Assembly: GCA_033297205.1 (NCBI GenBank)
Contig: MU859062.1
Location: 1 to 64,000, forward strand
Direction of reading: 5' to 3'
Source of the DNA: Pseudoneurospora amorphoporcata
Taxonomy: Eukaryota > Ascomycota > Sordariomycetes > Sordariales > Sordariaceae
DNA length: 64,000 bases
In this document: positions 34,101-43,834 of the stretch, piece after piece
Layout: the number at the start of each line of letters is the position of its first letter
Position numbering within the stretch: the stretch's first letter is position 1
Notes under the pieces: model-generated
What the model was told of the DNA's origin: nothing
The model's input: only the letters and a program-made list of their open reading frames with translations
Database searches by the model: none
Translations under genes and position numbers: made by a program

Positions 34101-34444
34101 GACGAGTCCATATGCACATCGGATGCGTCATCCTTGTCTTCGTCGGTAAAGCCGGCGTCGTCTTCGTCTTCGGCAAAGAGGAGTTCGAGATCTGAGTCTT
34201 CGGCGGCGGGCTCCTCGTTGGCGAGCATCGACTTCATGCGGTTGCCGGCCGTGGACCGCTTCGCGCGCGAGGTGGCAAGCCATTCCACCTGCTGCTGCGG
34301 CTGTTGGCCGGCTTGGCCATCGTTGGGAGTTTCGACATGGCTATCGTCTGACGAATCGCTCCAATCTTCTTGGTTGATATGTTTCGAGAGGAGAAAGTCG
34401 GCATGTTTTTGTTTGGGGTCGGGATTGAAATCTATGGTCGTCAT
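31180..34444 (-). CDS. swc2: SWR1-complex subunit Swc2 / Vps72 (YL1 family)
   Basis: Subunit of the SWR1 remodeller that binds H2A.Z-H2B and helps install H2A.Z in chromatin. Exons are 34444-32293 and 32234-31180. The 58-bp intron starts GTGAGT and ends TACTAACAATAG, a textbook branch site. The product is 1068 residues. The YL1 N-terminal block WLATSRAKRSTAGNRMKSML (about 65-85) is followed by an acidic stretch (SDLELLFAEDEDDAGFTDED), the known H2A.Z-contacting type. The YL1_C domain CVVTGHPARYRDPKTGLPYF follows the intron at about residue 728, with GDYKFSALLGAYVGSGTY next. The rest is P/A/Q-rich low complexity. An in-frame ATG at 34489 would add MGDTSG plus nine Lys encoded by the adjoining A-run; the ATG at 34444 is preferred. 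Much longer than yeast Swc2, mainly by disordered sequence. Confidence 0.9.
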
Positions 34445-34471
34445 TTTTTTTTTTTTTTTTTTTTTTTTTTT
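34444..34471. repeat. T28 homopolymer at the swc2 start
   Basis: 28 consecutive T on the plus strand, touching the preferred swc2 start codon. On the coding strand it is an A-run lying either in the 5' leader or, with the upstream ATG, encoding Lys. Confidence 0.93.
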
Positions 34472-35358
34472 GCCGCTGGTGTCGCCCACTTTGCGAGGAC
34501 GCAGAGTAACTGGTGGGCCTAAGAATACGCCGCTTTTACCAATTCATTGTTGGAAAAATAGTGTTGATATCGGGTGCCGATTCCGGGTTGTTCTTAAGAG
34601 AGACACTAGAGGCTGCGAGATCGTGTAAGTCGGCGTGTATAACGATAGATGTAAATGCGCTCGTTGTTTGGAACTAATGTTGACTGGAATAACGCGTCGT
34701 GATAAGGAACTTTTCCCCTTCCAGAGCTACCTTATTGATGTTGTTTTGTTGAAGATTGAAAGATCTCCAAATTTCCACCAGTGTAAAAGTTTACCTGGCG
34801 GTACCTACTACTTACCGTTCGCTACTTGTGAAAGTGGTCGGGTGCTAGGAATGGAACACATGCTCCCTGGGATTGTCCCTTCCCCGCTGTAACTTTTTTG
34901 ACATGACCCGCCTGAAATTCCCAGGGCGACCAGGAATCATCATCCGATGTTCCTTTCTGGTGCACGCAGTCAGTGTCCTGAGCTTTCCCTGTTCCTGCTG
35001 GTACCGTTCTTCAGCTGTTCACTCCATGTTTTTCTGGTCAAGACCGCAATGTGAGGTCAGCATACCGGGAATCTTGGAGGTCCGATAATCGCCGCCCGGC
35101 CGCCCGGTTCGACTAAAACAGAGGATGGCCCCACTACCCGGATTCCGTCATTCGGTAGCGGCGCGTACTTGGCCCTCCCCCCCACGCTCCCGTCCCGTAA
35201 CTGGAAACTGATGAGTCGTTAGTCGTTCTTTTTTGAGAGAAAGTAGTTGTTTCGAAATATTGTTCTTTTAATAATTCTTTCCCTCTTTCTGTTCCCTCTT
35301 GTGACCATTGTCTGCATATTTCAGTCAGCGCACGCACGCTCGTTCCTGTCCCCCCCCG
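34472..35358. promoter_or_regulatory. Divergent region, swc2 / cysteine synthase
   Basis: About 0.9 kb between the two starts. It includes a GC-rich patch (35090-35110) and TGAGTCG at 35212-35218, one base off the CPC-1/Gcn4 consensus, 147 bp upstream of the cysteine synthase ATG. No gene recognised. Confidence 0.5.
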
Positions 35359-36593
35359 ATGTTCCGTCACGGCGTCCGTACCTTTGCGACCACCTCCCTC
35401 CGGAGGATGGCCGCGGTCGCGCCGCAAGAGCCCTCGCAACACCTCCTCAACGTCTCCAAGGCGCAGGGTATCGCCCAGGGCTTGGTCGGAGGTATGTTTC
35501 TTGTTCTTCTGGTCACATCCTCTTCCAACATCTTCTTCTTCAACAAGAAATAACATACCACTAACACTCACCCTTACTTTTTCCTAAAAATAAAGCTATC
35601 GGCAACACCCCCCTAATCCGTCTTAATCGTCTCTCCGAAGAAACCGGCTGCGAAATTCTCGGCAAAGCCGAGTTCATGAACCCCGGCGGCTCCGTCAAAG
35701 ACCGCGCCGCTCTGTACGTGGTCAAGGACGCCGAAGAGCGCGGCCTTCTCCGGCCCGGTGGCACCGTCGTGGAAGGAACCGCCGGCAACACCGGCATCGG
35801 CCTGGCGCACGTGTGCCGCTCCAAGGGCTACAAGCTGGTCATCTACATGCCCAACACCCAGTCGCAGGGCAAGATCGATTTGCTCCGTCTGCTGGGCGCC
35901 GAGGTGTACCCCGTGCCCGCCGTCGCGTTCGAGAACCCGGAGAACTACAACCATCAGGCCAAGCGACACGCCGAGCGTCTAGATAACGCCGTGTGGACGA
36001 ACCAGTTCGATAACCTTGCCAACCGCAGGGCGCACATCGAGACCACGGGACCGGAGATCTGGACGCAGACGGGAGGCAAACTGGATGCCTTCACTTGCGC
36101 GACGGGCACCGGTGGCACGTTTGCCGGTACGACGAGGTATCTGAAGGAGGTCTCGGGCGGAAAAGTCAAGGCTTTCTTGGCTGATCCCCCTGGCAGTGTG
36201 CTGCACTCGTACTTCAGCTCGGGCGGAAAGCTGATTGAGCGAAGCGGGTCGAGCATCACCGAGGGTATTGGCCAGGGCCGCATCACGGACAACTTGAAGC
36301 AGGATGTGGATCTTGTGGATGGGTCCATGACCATCAGCGACGAGAAGACCATTGAGATGGTGTACAGGTGTCTGGATGAGGAGGGTCTGTACCTGGGCGC
36401 CAGCTCGACCCTCAACGTGGTTGCCGCTAAGGAGGTTGCCGAGAAGCTTGGAAGGGGATCGACGGTTGTGACGGTGCTGTGCGATGGTGCGTACAGGTAT
36501 GCGGACCGCTTGTTCTCGAGGAAGTGGTTGGAGCAGAAGAACCTGTTGGGCGCGATCCCGGAGCACTTGCAGAAGTACATTGTTCTGCCATAG
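35359..36593 (+). CDS. cys-17: Cysteine synthase (O-acetylserine sulfhydrylase type), mitochondrial
   Basis: PLP enzyme of the beta-replacement family making cysteine from an O-acetylated amino acid and sulfide. Exons are 35359-35491 and 35596-36593; the 104-bp intron starts GTATGT and ends AAAG. The product is 376 residues. The N-terminus MFRHGVRTFATTSLRRMAAV looks like a mitochondrial presequence, with a second Met at residue 17. The junction gives LVGAIGNTPLIRLNRL, the N-terminal family signature. PLP-binding Lys lies in NPGGSVKDR (about residue 79). The Asn loop reads EGTAGNTGIGLA, and the phosphate loop GTGGTF. Neurospora cysteine synthase 1 is encoded by cys-17; I use that symbol from memory of the family, and a second paralogue exists in fungi. 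It converges on the minus gene ending at 36895. Confidence 0.9.
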
Positions 36594-36894
36594 TCCGGGA
36601 CCGAAAAGGGAACATAAACAAACCAACAGAAGAAAAAAGAGGAACAGATGGTTTAATGTACATAGTAGGTAGCGGGTGATTGGGAATCGTTCATGAAGAG
36701 AAAAGAAAAAGGTTTCAGAGTTCTTTGTGTCTACTTTTGTGTCATTTGTCAACTCATGGTATCTTACAGTCCGTCATATACATCCTACATATACAAAGCC
36801 AGTCGCCTATACGTACCATACCTCGCGAGAGGCCCGATGAGAGAGAAAGATTGAAAATCAGGTCGTTTCTGTTACTGATTGCCTACAAGCATGT
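36594..36894. other. Convergent 3' region
   Basis: 301 bp between the tail-to-tail stops of the cysteine synthase gene and the mitochondrial-type gene. No features beyond A-rich 3'-UTR-like sequence. Confidence 0.6.
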
Positions 36895-38233
36895 TTATTT
36901 CTTTCCACCAACAACCATCTCGTAAATCTTCTGGCCGGCCATGCCGTCGTCAACCTTGGCATAGGCCAACTGGGCCTCAGCCTCGACAGCAGCCGCCCTG
37001 TTGATCAACTGCGCCGCCAGCTGGCCATTGCCCGTCTGCCCGACGACCTCGGCCGCCTTCTTCAAGCCCTGGAGCGCGAAACTGGCATAGCGAAGGTGCA
37101 CTTGGGGCTTGATGATGTACCGGAGGTCGACCCTGGCAACGTAGGCCTCATCCTTGTACATATCCAAAAGGGCCTTGTCCGCAGGCCACAGCTTGACCAG
37201 CTGCTCGGCGTACTTGACGAGGGTCTTGACGTCGTTGGCGCTGGTGAGCTGCTGTTCCGCATTCTGCTGTCCGGTTACGCGGCGAGCAGCGAGCTCGGCC
37301 GCCAAGTTTAGCCTGGCGACGAGGAACTGAGGGTCGCGATGGTACGGGAACTTCGTAAGGCCCTCCTGCCTCTTCCGGTCCTTGCTCGTGTGCCTCTCGT
37401 CGCCCTCCAGGGCGTCCAAAATCGCCTGAACCTCCTTGAGCGCCTTGCGCGTCTCGGGCTCGCTGTAGTCCTTCTTCCAGGCGAAACGCTGGATCCAGTG
37501 CAGGACCTCGTTGACGGTCTCGTGGCGCTCGAGCGTGAAGCCGGTGCGCTTGACGTCGCGGACCATGTGCAGGATCAGCTGCAGATGGCCGGCCTTGCAC
37601 GCTTTCCGGACAATTTGAGCAGAGAGCCAGTATGGGAGTTTGCGGTTCGCACGCTCCATACCTTCGAGGAGGCCGGACAGGTTGGCAAAGTCGCCGCCGT
37701 TCTTCATGTTCATGAGGGCGACCCGGATCTTCTTGGGGGTGTTGGGCATGTCCGTCAACATGTTGATGTAGGTGAACCGTTGGGGCTGGCCATCGATCTG
37801 GATGGTGACGGGATCGTGCGCAAGCTCCTTCTCATACTTCTTGTTGAAGATCTTCTGTCGTAGTTCGGGCGGCAGGTAGGTGGGAAGAATGACCTTTTCA
37901 CGGAGGGTCTCGAGGGCTTCCTTGAGTTCGGGGGACGAGGTCTTGTTGAAGGAGACGACGGGGTAGGTGGCTGTAGGCGGAGGAGGAGGTGTTAGCAAGT
38001 CTGCTGAATGAAGACAGCCATGTAGTGACTGCCATGACGCCGAGCGGGGTTGAGCGCATTCGCATATCGAGCTCCAGCGACAGATGGTGAACAGATGGTG
38101 ACGATTTGGGAGACATGCCTTGGCGAGGTACGGTCGACGACAAGCATCTGGACTGCTGCGCGGGCTTCGAAAGGGCCTCGGGGACTGCCCTGCACCCTAC
38201 CCGAAGGGCATGCTGGGGAGCTCTGCCGGCCAT
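36895..38233 (-). CDS. Conserved-looking mitochondrial-type protein, function unassigned
   Basis: Exons are 38233-38119 and 37970-36895, a 396-residue product. The intron (148 bp) appears to be GC-AG: AAG|GCATGT to CCTACAG. It joins STVPRQ to ATYPVVSFNKT in phase 1, and no GT donor nearby fits that phase. The first 38 residues (MAGRAPQHALRVGCRAVPEA, then RCLSST) look like a cleaved mitochondrial presequence. The body is largely helical; stretches such as NLSGLLEGMERANRKLPYWL and ACKAGHLQLILHMVRDVKRT resemble PPR/TPR-like helical hairpins, but no clear repeat register is visible. It shares a 506-bp divergent promoter with the mitoribosomal gene bL19m, suggesting a role in mitochondrial gene expression (inference). 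I do not recognise a named family. Confidence 0.75.
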
Positions 38234-38739
38234 GTTGGTGGTGCGGTCGGTCGGGGTTGGTGGGACGCGACCGGACTCGGAGGGGACGGGGGACGAAGAG
38301 GGGAGTCGGCGGGAATTGGAGACCAGAGACCGGAGTCGACTGGAGACAGGAACCGGACGGATAGAACGTAAATAAAAGTGGTTCTTCGATGTTGAATTCG
38401 CGACCCCAACCGTGCGAAGGCGTGGAGGGGATTGTCGCCAAGGGAAAATACGCAAGCCAGCCCGCCGTCAAAAAGTCACCCCCCCTGGTAGCCACAAATG
38501 AGACTTGTGATTGGACCATACACTTTTATATGGGTCTTGTACCTTGCGCGCGGCCAATCGGGAGCCAGGACCGTCTTGCTCGAAGATCCATTTTCCAACG
38601 TCTTGTGCAGCCCGCCCCGGGTCCCGCGAATTCGACCTTCGGCCGTGGAGGAGAGCTGCCACTTGCTTCGCCAATTCTACTTTCTGGCGGTCCAGAGAGT
38701 CCGACTCCGAGTCCGGGACACGCACACACGACACCCACC
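38234..38739. promoter_or_regulatory. Divergent promoter of two mitochondrial-protein genes
   Basis: 506 bp between the starts at 38233 (minus) and 38740 (plus). Two CCAAT boxes in opposite orientation are seen: ATTGG at 38510-38514 and CCAAT at 38554-38558. A TTTTATAT stretch lies between them (38524-38531). CCAAT boxes bind the HAP complex, which controls respiratory genes in fungi (established); use here is inferred. Confidence 0.5.
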
Positions 38740-39579
38740 ATGAACGTGACAGCACCGCTCTCCCGACGGCCTCTGGGCTGCCTCAAGGCCGGCCTATGCC
38801 AGTCCCTCATCCGGGGCTATGCGACAGCCGTCGCTGCTTCCACCACCCAGTCTACCGGCGCCCTGCCCGATCACAACTTTTGTACGGCCTCACGTCACCA
38901 TCTATCTACATAGTTATGTAACTAACCAACACCCACTACAACAGTCAGGATCGCCGACAAGAAGACCAAGCAGACCCGCACCGCCTTTGCCGTCTTCACT
39001 CCCCCCAAGAACCCGACGACCCCTCCTCCCTCGAGCGTAGTAACCAAGTCCAAAGCCTTCAAGATCGCCAACTCGAAGCTGCCACCGCTCATGACCAAGC
39101 CTCCCTCGGACCCGATGCCTCTCCTCACCCAGCAGCAGATCGCGCGCATGGACCCCACGGGTGCACGCACCGCCCTCTTCTCCAAGGCGCGCCACGCCGC
39201 CCGCGTCGGCGACGTGCTCATGGTGACGCACCGTCGCGGCGGCGAGCCTTTTGCGGGCGTGTGTCTGGCTATTCGTCGTTCGGGCATCGACACGGCTATT
39301 TTGCTGCGAAACCACCTCGGCAAGGTCGGCGTCGAGATGTGGTACAAGATCTACAACAAGAACGTGGCGGGCATCGAGATCATCAAGAGAAGGGCCAAGC
39401 GCGCGAGACGCGCCAAGCTCATGTACATGCGCCAGCCCAAGCACGACATGGGCAGCGTTGAGCAGTACGTGTTTGCCTGGAAGAAGATGAGGAAGGTGTT
39501 GAGCAGTAAGGGCTTGACGGGCGGTACTGGTGGCGGTGGTGGACAGCAGAAGGGTCAGGTGTCTAAGAAGAAGAACTAA
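38740..39579 (+). CDS. Mitochondrial large-subunit ribosomal protein bL19m (Img1)
   Basis: Mitoribosome large-subunit protein of the bacterial L19 family (yeast Img1). Exons are 38740-38881 and 38945-39579; the 63-bp intron starts GTACGG and ends CAACAG, in phase 1, joining DHNF to RIADKKTKQ. The product is 258 residues. The N-terminus (MNVTAPLSRRPLGCLKAGLC, then RGYATA) is a mitochondrial presequence. The L19 core lies at about residues 130-230 (VGDVLMVTHRRGGEPFAGVC, then HLGKVGVEMWYKIYNKNVAG), followed by a very basic stretch IIKRRAKRARRAKLMYMRQP that would contact rRNA. The C-terminus is Gly/Lys-rich. Transcribed divergently from the 38233 gene. Confidence 0.92.
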
Positions 39580-42241
39580 GCTCTTGACTGGGCTTAGTGA
39601 GCGAGGGAGGGGATTGTTCGCTGAGACTTGTGGGATATCTCCTTTTTTTTTGAGGAAGCTAGTGTGAAGGCTACAGTGACCTCGAAGTGAGAGTAAAGCC
39701 GGGATCTGTGAAATGGGGTGAACAGACGACCGTTGTGTATACCATGTACATGTATGATAAATTCCCGGGGCATAAGAATTCTTGTCTTTTTTTTTCAAGG
39801 TCGCCCGGTCTGGTCGAGTTCGTTGTGTGGCAGTGTCTGGATGCCACATGAAGAGAGGGTTCTCTTGTCAGAGATGTTTTGTCGGAGTTGTGAGAGCGGT
39901 CAGAGTCCCACGTTGAGGCGTGATGGACACACTCGTGTTCAGTGAATTTTGGGGCTCTAAAAGCAACTTGACGGAAGATTTCCATGACATGGACGGTTTT
40001 GAGGTTCCGTCTTTATTGGAAATTTGTCAACACTTCTTCAGTGTCCGAGTCTCTCGAACTCTGACCTCAAAGACTGTTCAGATCGCAACCATGCTAACCA
40101 AAATATGGCTCAATCCGTCTTGGTCAATATCCATCGGTAACCCACCATATGTCCTAGTAACGAGTAAGTAAACGATCCTGCTGACATGTGAACTCCAACT
40201 TCGGACTCCCCGTGTTCCCATTACTAACTCGCACCAGCCTAACAAGGCAACATGAGGATACTGAGAAGGTCAACTCGGCCTGCACCACTGAACACTGGTG
40301 ACATGCACACAAAACAACACAGCCACAAAAGCTGTCAAACAGACTGGGCTTATGTATTCTCCGCCATGGAGTTACTGCATGATTGATAGATGTCTGCAAA
40401 ACATGACCTAACGTCGTGGTACACCCAACAAGGACTGTAGCCTAGGTATTGATGACAACTCGTTTCCCACCTGGGTGTTAATCCGAGTTTTCCATTAACA
40501 ATGTGGTTGCTCTCGCGAATCACGAAGACATAATCGATAACAACATCCATGTTGTTCATCGGGGGGTTTCTTGATGGACGTATGAAGGAAAACAACGCTC
40601 ACTTCCTAGGTATTGAGCAAATGTGTAGTAATTAATCAAGCAACACACTCGCTTTCTTGAAATTATGCATCCATCCAAATCATCTAGTCAGGGGCATATG
40701 TCAGGAGGGTAAAAGTCCCGCCGACCACTTCTTTGATCACATATGTAGAGGTCTCTAAGCATGTAGGAGTGTATGACAAGGCCTCCTCTACACTACTGTA
40801 CCAGACTACGTACTACCCACCCTCCATCACACAGCCTTCAGCACATCCATCGCTTAGATAACCAGCCGTCCAATTGGTACTCACATCCTGTTCGGCAGTC
40901 AAAATCCGAGACCCGTGCTCGGTCCTCCCGCCGTCGTTGGAATAAGAATGGCTGGGCTTATACGTACCTGACGTACATACCACATGTAGACGAGAAGGGT
41001 GGACGAAAAGCTTGGCACCACCCTGATCACCACCACGTTCAACGTCTCGAGAACCCGGGAGATTTTAGGGATGCTTAACCACAAAAGCCAATCTTTGCTG
41101 ATCAAGTTTTCTTGGCCGCAATCGGGGCTAGACGATTGGATCGTCGGGGTTAAAGCTGGGTGCGCCTTTTGCCGGTTGTGCAACTGAAGTGTATGTACAC
41201 GGAAGAGGCGTGTGAGGCTGTACCTACATCTACCTTACTTCCATTGTTGGCCGAACAGGTGACTTGATCTGAATGAACTGACTGAACTCGACGAGGGAGT
41301 GAAAGGATCAAAGCTCCTTTGTGTATTCGAGATAACTTGGACCTTTGATTAACACCATATCAAGTGATCATTAGCTCTGTGCAAGATATAAATACATCAT
41401 GTCCGAACAATTGAATTGTTCAGGCTTCTTTTTTTTCCTCCCTCAAGGAAAGTGTCATTGTTGATGTGCTTCGTTGTGGAGGTTAGGCTCAACTGCAGTT
41501 CCAATTGTCGACATTGGATGAGGGGTAGCGGCAAGTGTGATCTGAACAGTATGATGAGGTGGTCGTCGACACCAGAACAACCCCGGACTTTTTGCCGTGT
41601 GCCGGTCTGTTCATGGTCTAGATTCGGTACGCAGGAACCTTGTACAATGAGCATTGGTCGTCAAACCATGGAACCCTTTGTCGAGATAGACAACCACCTA
41701 CCTTGCTGAGTGTAACGCAAGTTGTTGACCGCAAGATGGAAACCCCGTCAGCTTCCGTCGCTTCCACTTCCACCTACAGATTGCTTGCATCTCAATGCAC
41801 TCTGATTGCTTTTGATGGGCGTCGCTATTACATATTCTAGATGCCATCGATGACGTTAGCTGAGACTTTGAGTACTGCAAGTAACCTCGCTTTTTAACCC
41901 GACCCGACTGACTGACTGACTACCTGATCTCAATTCATCATCCCCTAGTCGATGATGTCTTTTCTAGGGGACCCTCTTGGGAATACTTGGCAAGACTTGG
42001 TTACAGATTCACACAGCAACCAGAACCAACCAACCCAAAATGACTGATCACCGTCGACCCGAATGATGGTTGATGACCGGCTCTGCGGATGACCCCCCTT
42101 CGGTTCCTTGCCTCTTGAGGTCGATGGTCCTCCAGGCCCCTCGGGTCGTGGTGCTTGGCCCAAGCCACCCCCAGTCCCGGAGGAATGCCCTAATAAACTG
42201 CCACCATGCTCTTCTGTTCTGTTGAGCGAACAGCGAACATA

Positions 42242-42257
42242 CCTACACTAGTGTAGG
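42242..42257. repeat. Perfect 16-bp palindrome
   Basis: CCTACACTAGTGTAGG equals its own reverse complement. It lies in non-coding sequence 1.6 kb upstream of the TRK gene and matches the general CCTAC/GTAGG motif found in other gaps. Confidence 0.8.
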
Positions 42258-43556
42258 CCCCTGCGACCCTTGTCATTCCAAGTCTCCGCTGTTCTCTTCT
42301 CTTTCAAGTTGGCCCCCCGTCCGTTGTCCCCCGCCAGAAAGCCCGGGACGTGTTCTTTGTTGATCCGGGAGCCCGAGGTCCTTTAACATCTTTCGAGTCC
42401 TCCTTTCTGCCCTTTCTCCCTCTTTTTTGCCTTGTTCATTCCCCATTTGAAGATCAATCTATCCACTGAACGACTCGGTCCATACTCCACGTGCTGAAAC
42501 TGGAACAGTACTGGACTTCATGGTTCATCAATCGGGACTTTAAAGTGTTTTATATGCATGCGCTAGCGCACCCTTGAGCCGTTGTGGATCCGATTGATGC
42601 AACCCGCCAGCCCCTCCGACAAAGTGGAAAGACTGCAACTGCGAACTTTTTCGATCTCTGCTTTTCCAATCAGTCCACCAGCAATAACCCTGACTCTTGG
42701 CTGGGGCCATCCGATTTTCACCACTACCAACCCTAGAAATACCTCACCAGTCCCTGTGGCTTGGCGGGCGACCATCATCCTCTTGGTGCTCCGACTTGTT
42801 GGCGACTTGGCGTTCTTCTGTGATTTATAGCATCTGGGTGTTACTCTTGGCTCTCTTGGCATTTTAAGAGGCGGTGCCTATCACTTCGCTTTGCTGCTGT
42901 GGTCTGTACTCCTCGAATATTCTTGAGGATCGGGTCTTAAGTCAACCATTTGGATTGCGCCTTTGCGACTTTGAGGTCACTTCTTTCCGAGGGCTTCAAA
43001 AACTAGCCCTAGGTCTCCGGGAAAAAGAGGAGGGAAAAAAGCCCTCGGTTGCTGGTCCTGTCCCAGTGTGACATTCCTGCCACCCGCAAACGCACACCTC
43101 TTGTCATCCACCTTTTGCTCGGCCAAAAACCACCACCCTCCCCCTGGACTGGAAGCGGCAACGGGGACTTAAGTTCAGTCTTCATCTCTTCAGTCGAAAC
43201 CACCAAAAGCAACAGACGAAACTGGAGCTTCTCGTATCCCTTCACTCTACAGGACCAGTGAATGCAACTGAATCATCAACGGCTTAGGTCCTCCTCTCAT
43301 CCTATCCCTCCTTCTCTTTCCCGTCCCACCACAACAAACCTTTATCCTTGGACCCTTACTTCTGCCTATATAATTCTTTATCAACAACCTTCAGTTGCTT
43401 TTCTTCCTCAAATACCCCAGGCCCCGCCCTCCATCACATATGCTCTGCTGCTTGTCTTAACCCAGTAATCCCTTCTGTTGATCTCTCAACCGTCGAATCT
43501 GTTATTCACACCACCCTGTTAAAGCAGAGTCGGGCTCGCCAAGACCTCGATCAGCG

Positions 43557-43597
<41 letters not shown>
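43557..43597. repeat. T41 homopolymer upstream of TRK
   Basis: 41 consecutive T on the plus strand in the presumed promoter or leader of the TRK gene. Confidence 0.93.
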
Positions 43598-43834
43598 CTT
43601 CTACTTTACTACACATAAGATACCGGTACAAACCTTCCTAGAGGCTCATCACCAGTTGCCCGTTTCGACCTTTGTGTCGACTTGAGGCAGTTTCAGGACC
43701 GTCTCCGTTCCTGTTCTCCCAACCCCCGGTCCCCTACCCCCTATTTGCCTGACGACATCAACATTCAGGGGCGACCATTTTTTTTCTTTTCTTTTTTTGT
43801 TCGATAATACCGCCTCCCGCGATTGTCGCCCACC

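Larger units (their letters stand above)
39580..43834. other. 4.3-kb gene-poor region and TRK leader
   Basis: 39580-42200 has only short frames on both strands and no recognised gene, tRNA or 5S rRNA. 42242-42257 is a perfect 16-bp palindrome. 42.2-43.8 kb is C/T-rich and likely contains the TRK promoter and leader; it has several ATGs, including a 68-codon frame at 43262-43468, and a T41 tract 238 bp before the start codon. Confidence 0.55.

Noticed and set aside
24752..43834. Transposon remnants mutated by RIP in the larger gaps
   Set aside because: The gaps are not strongly AT-rich, show no transposase or reverse-transcriptase fragments and no obvious long terminal or inverted repeats. 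RIP indices could not be computed here.
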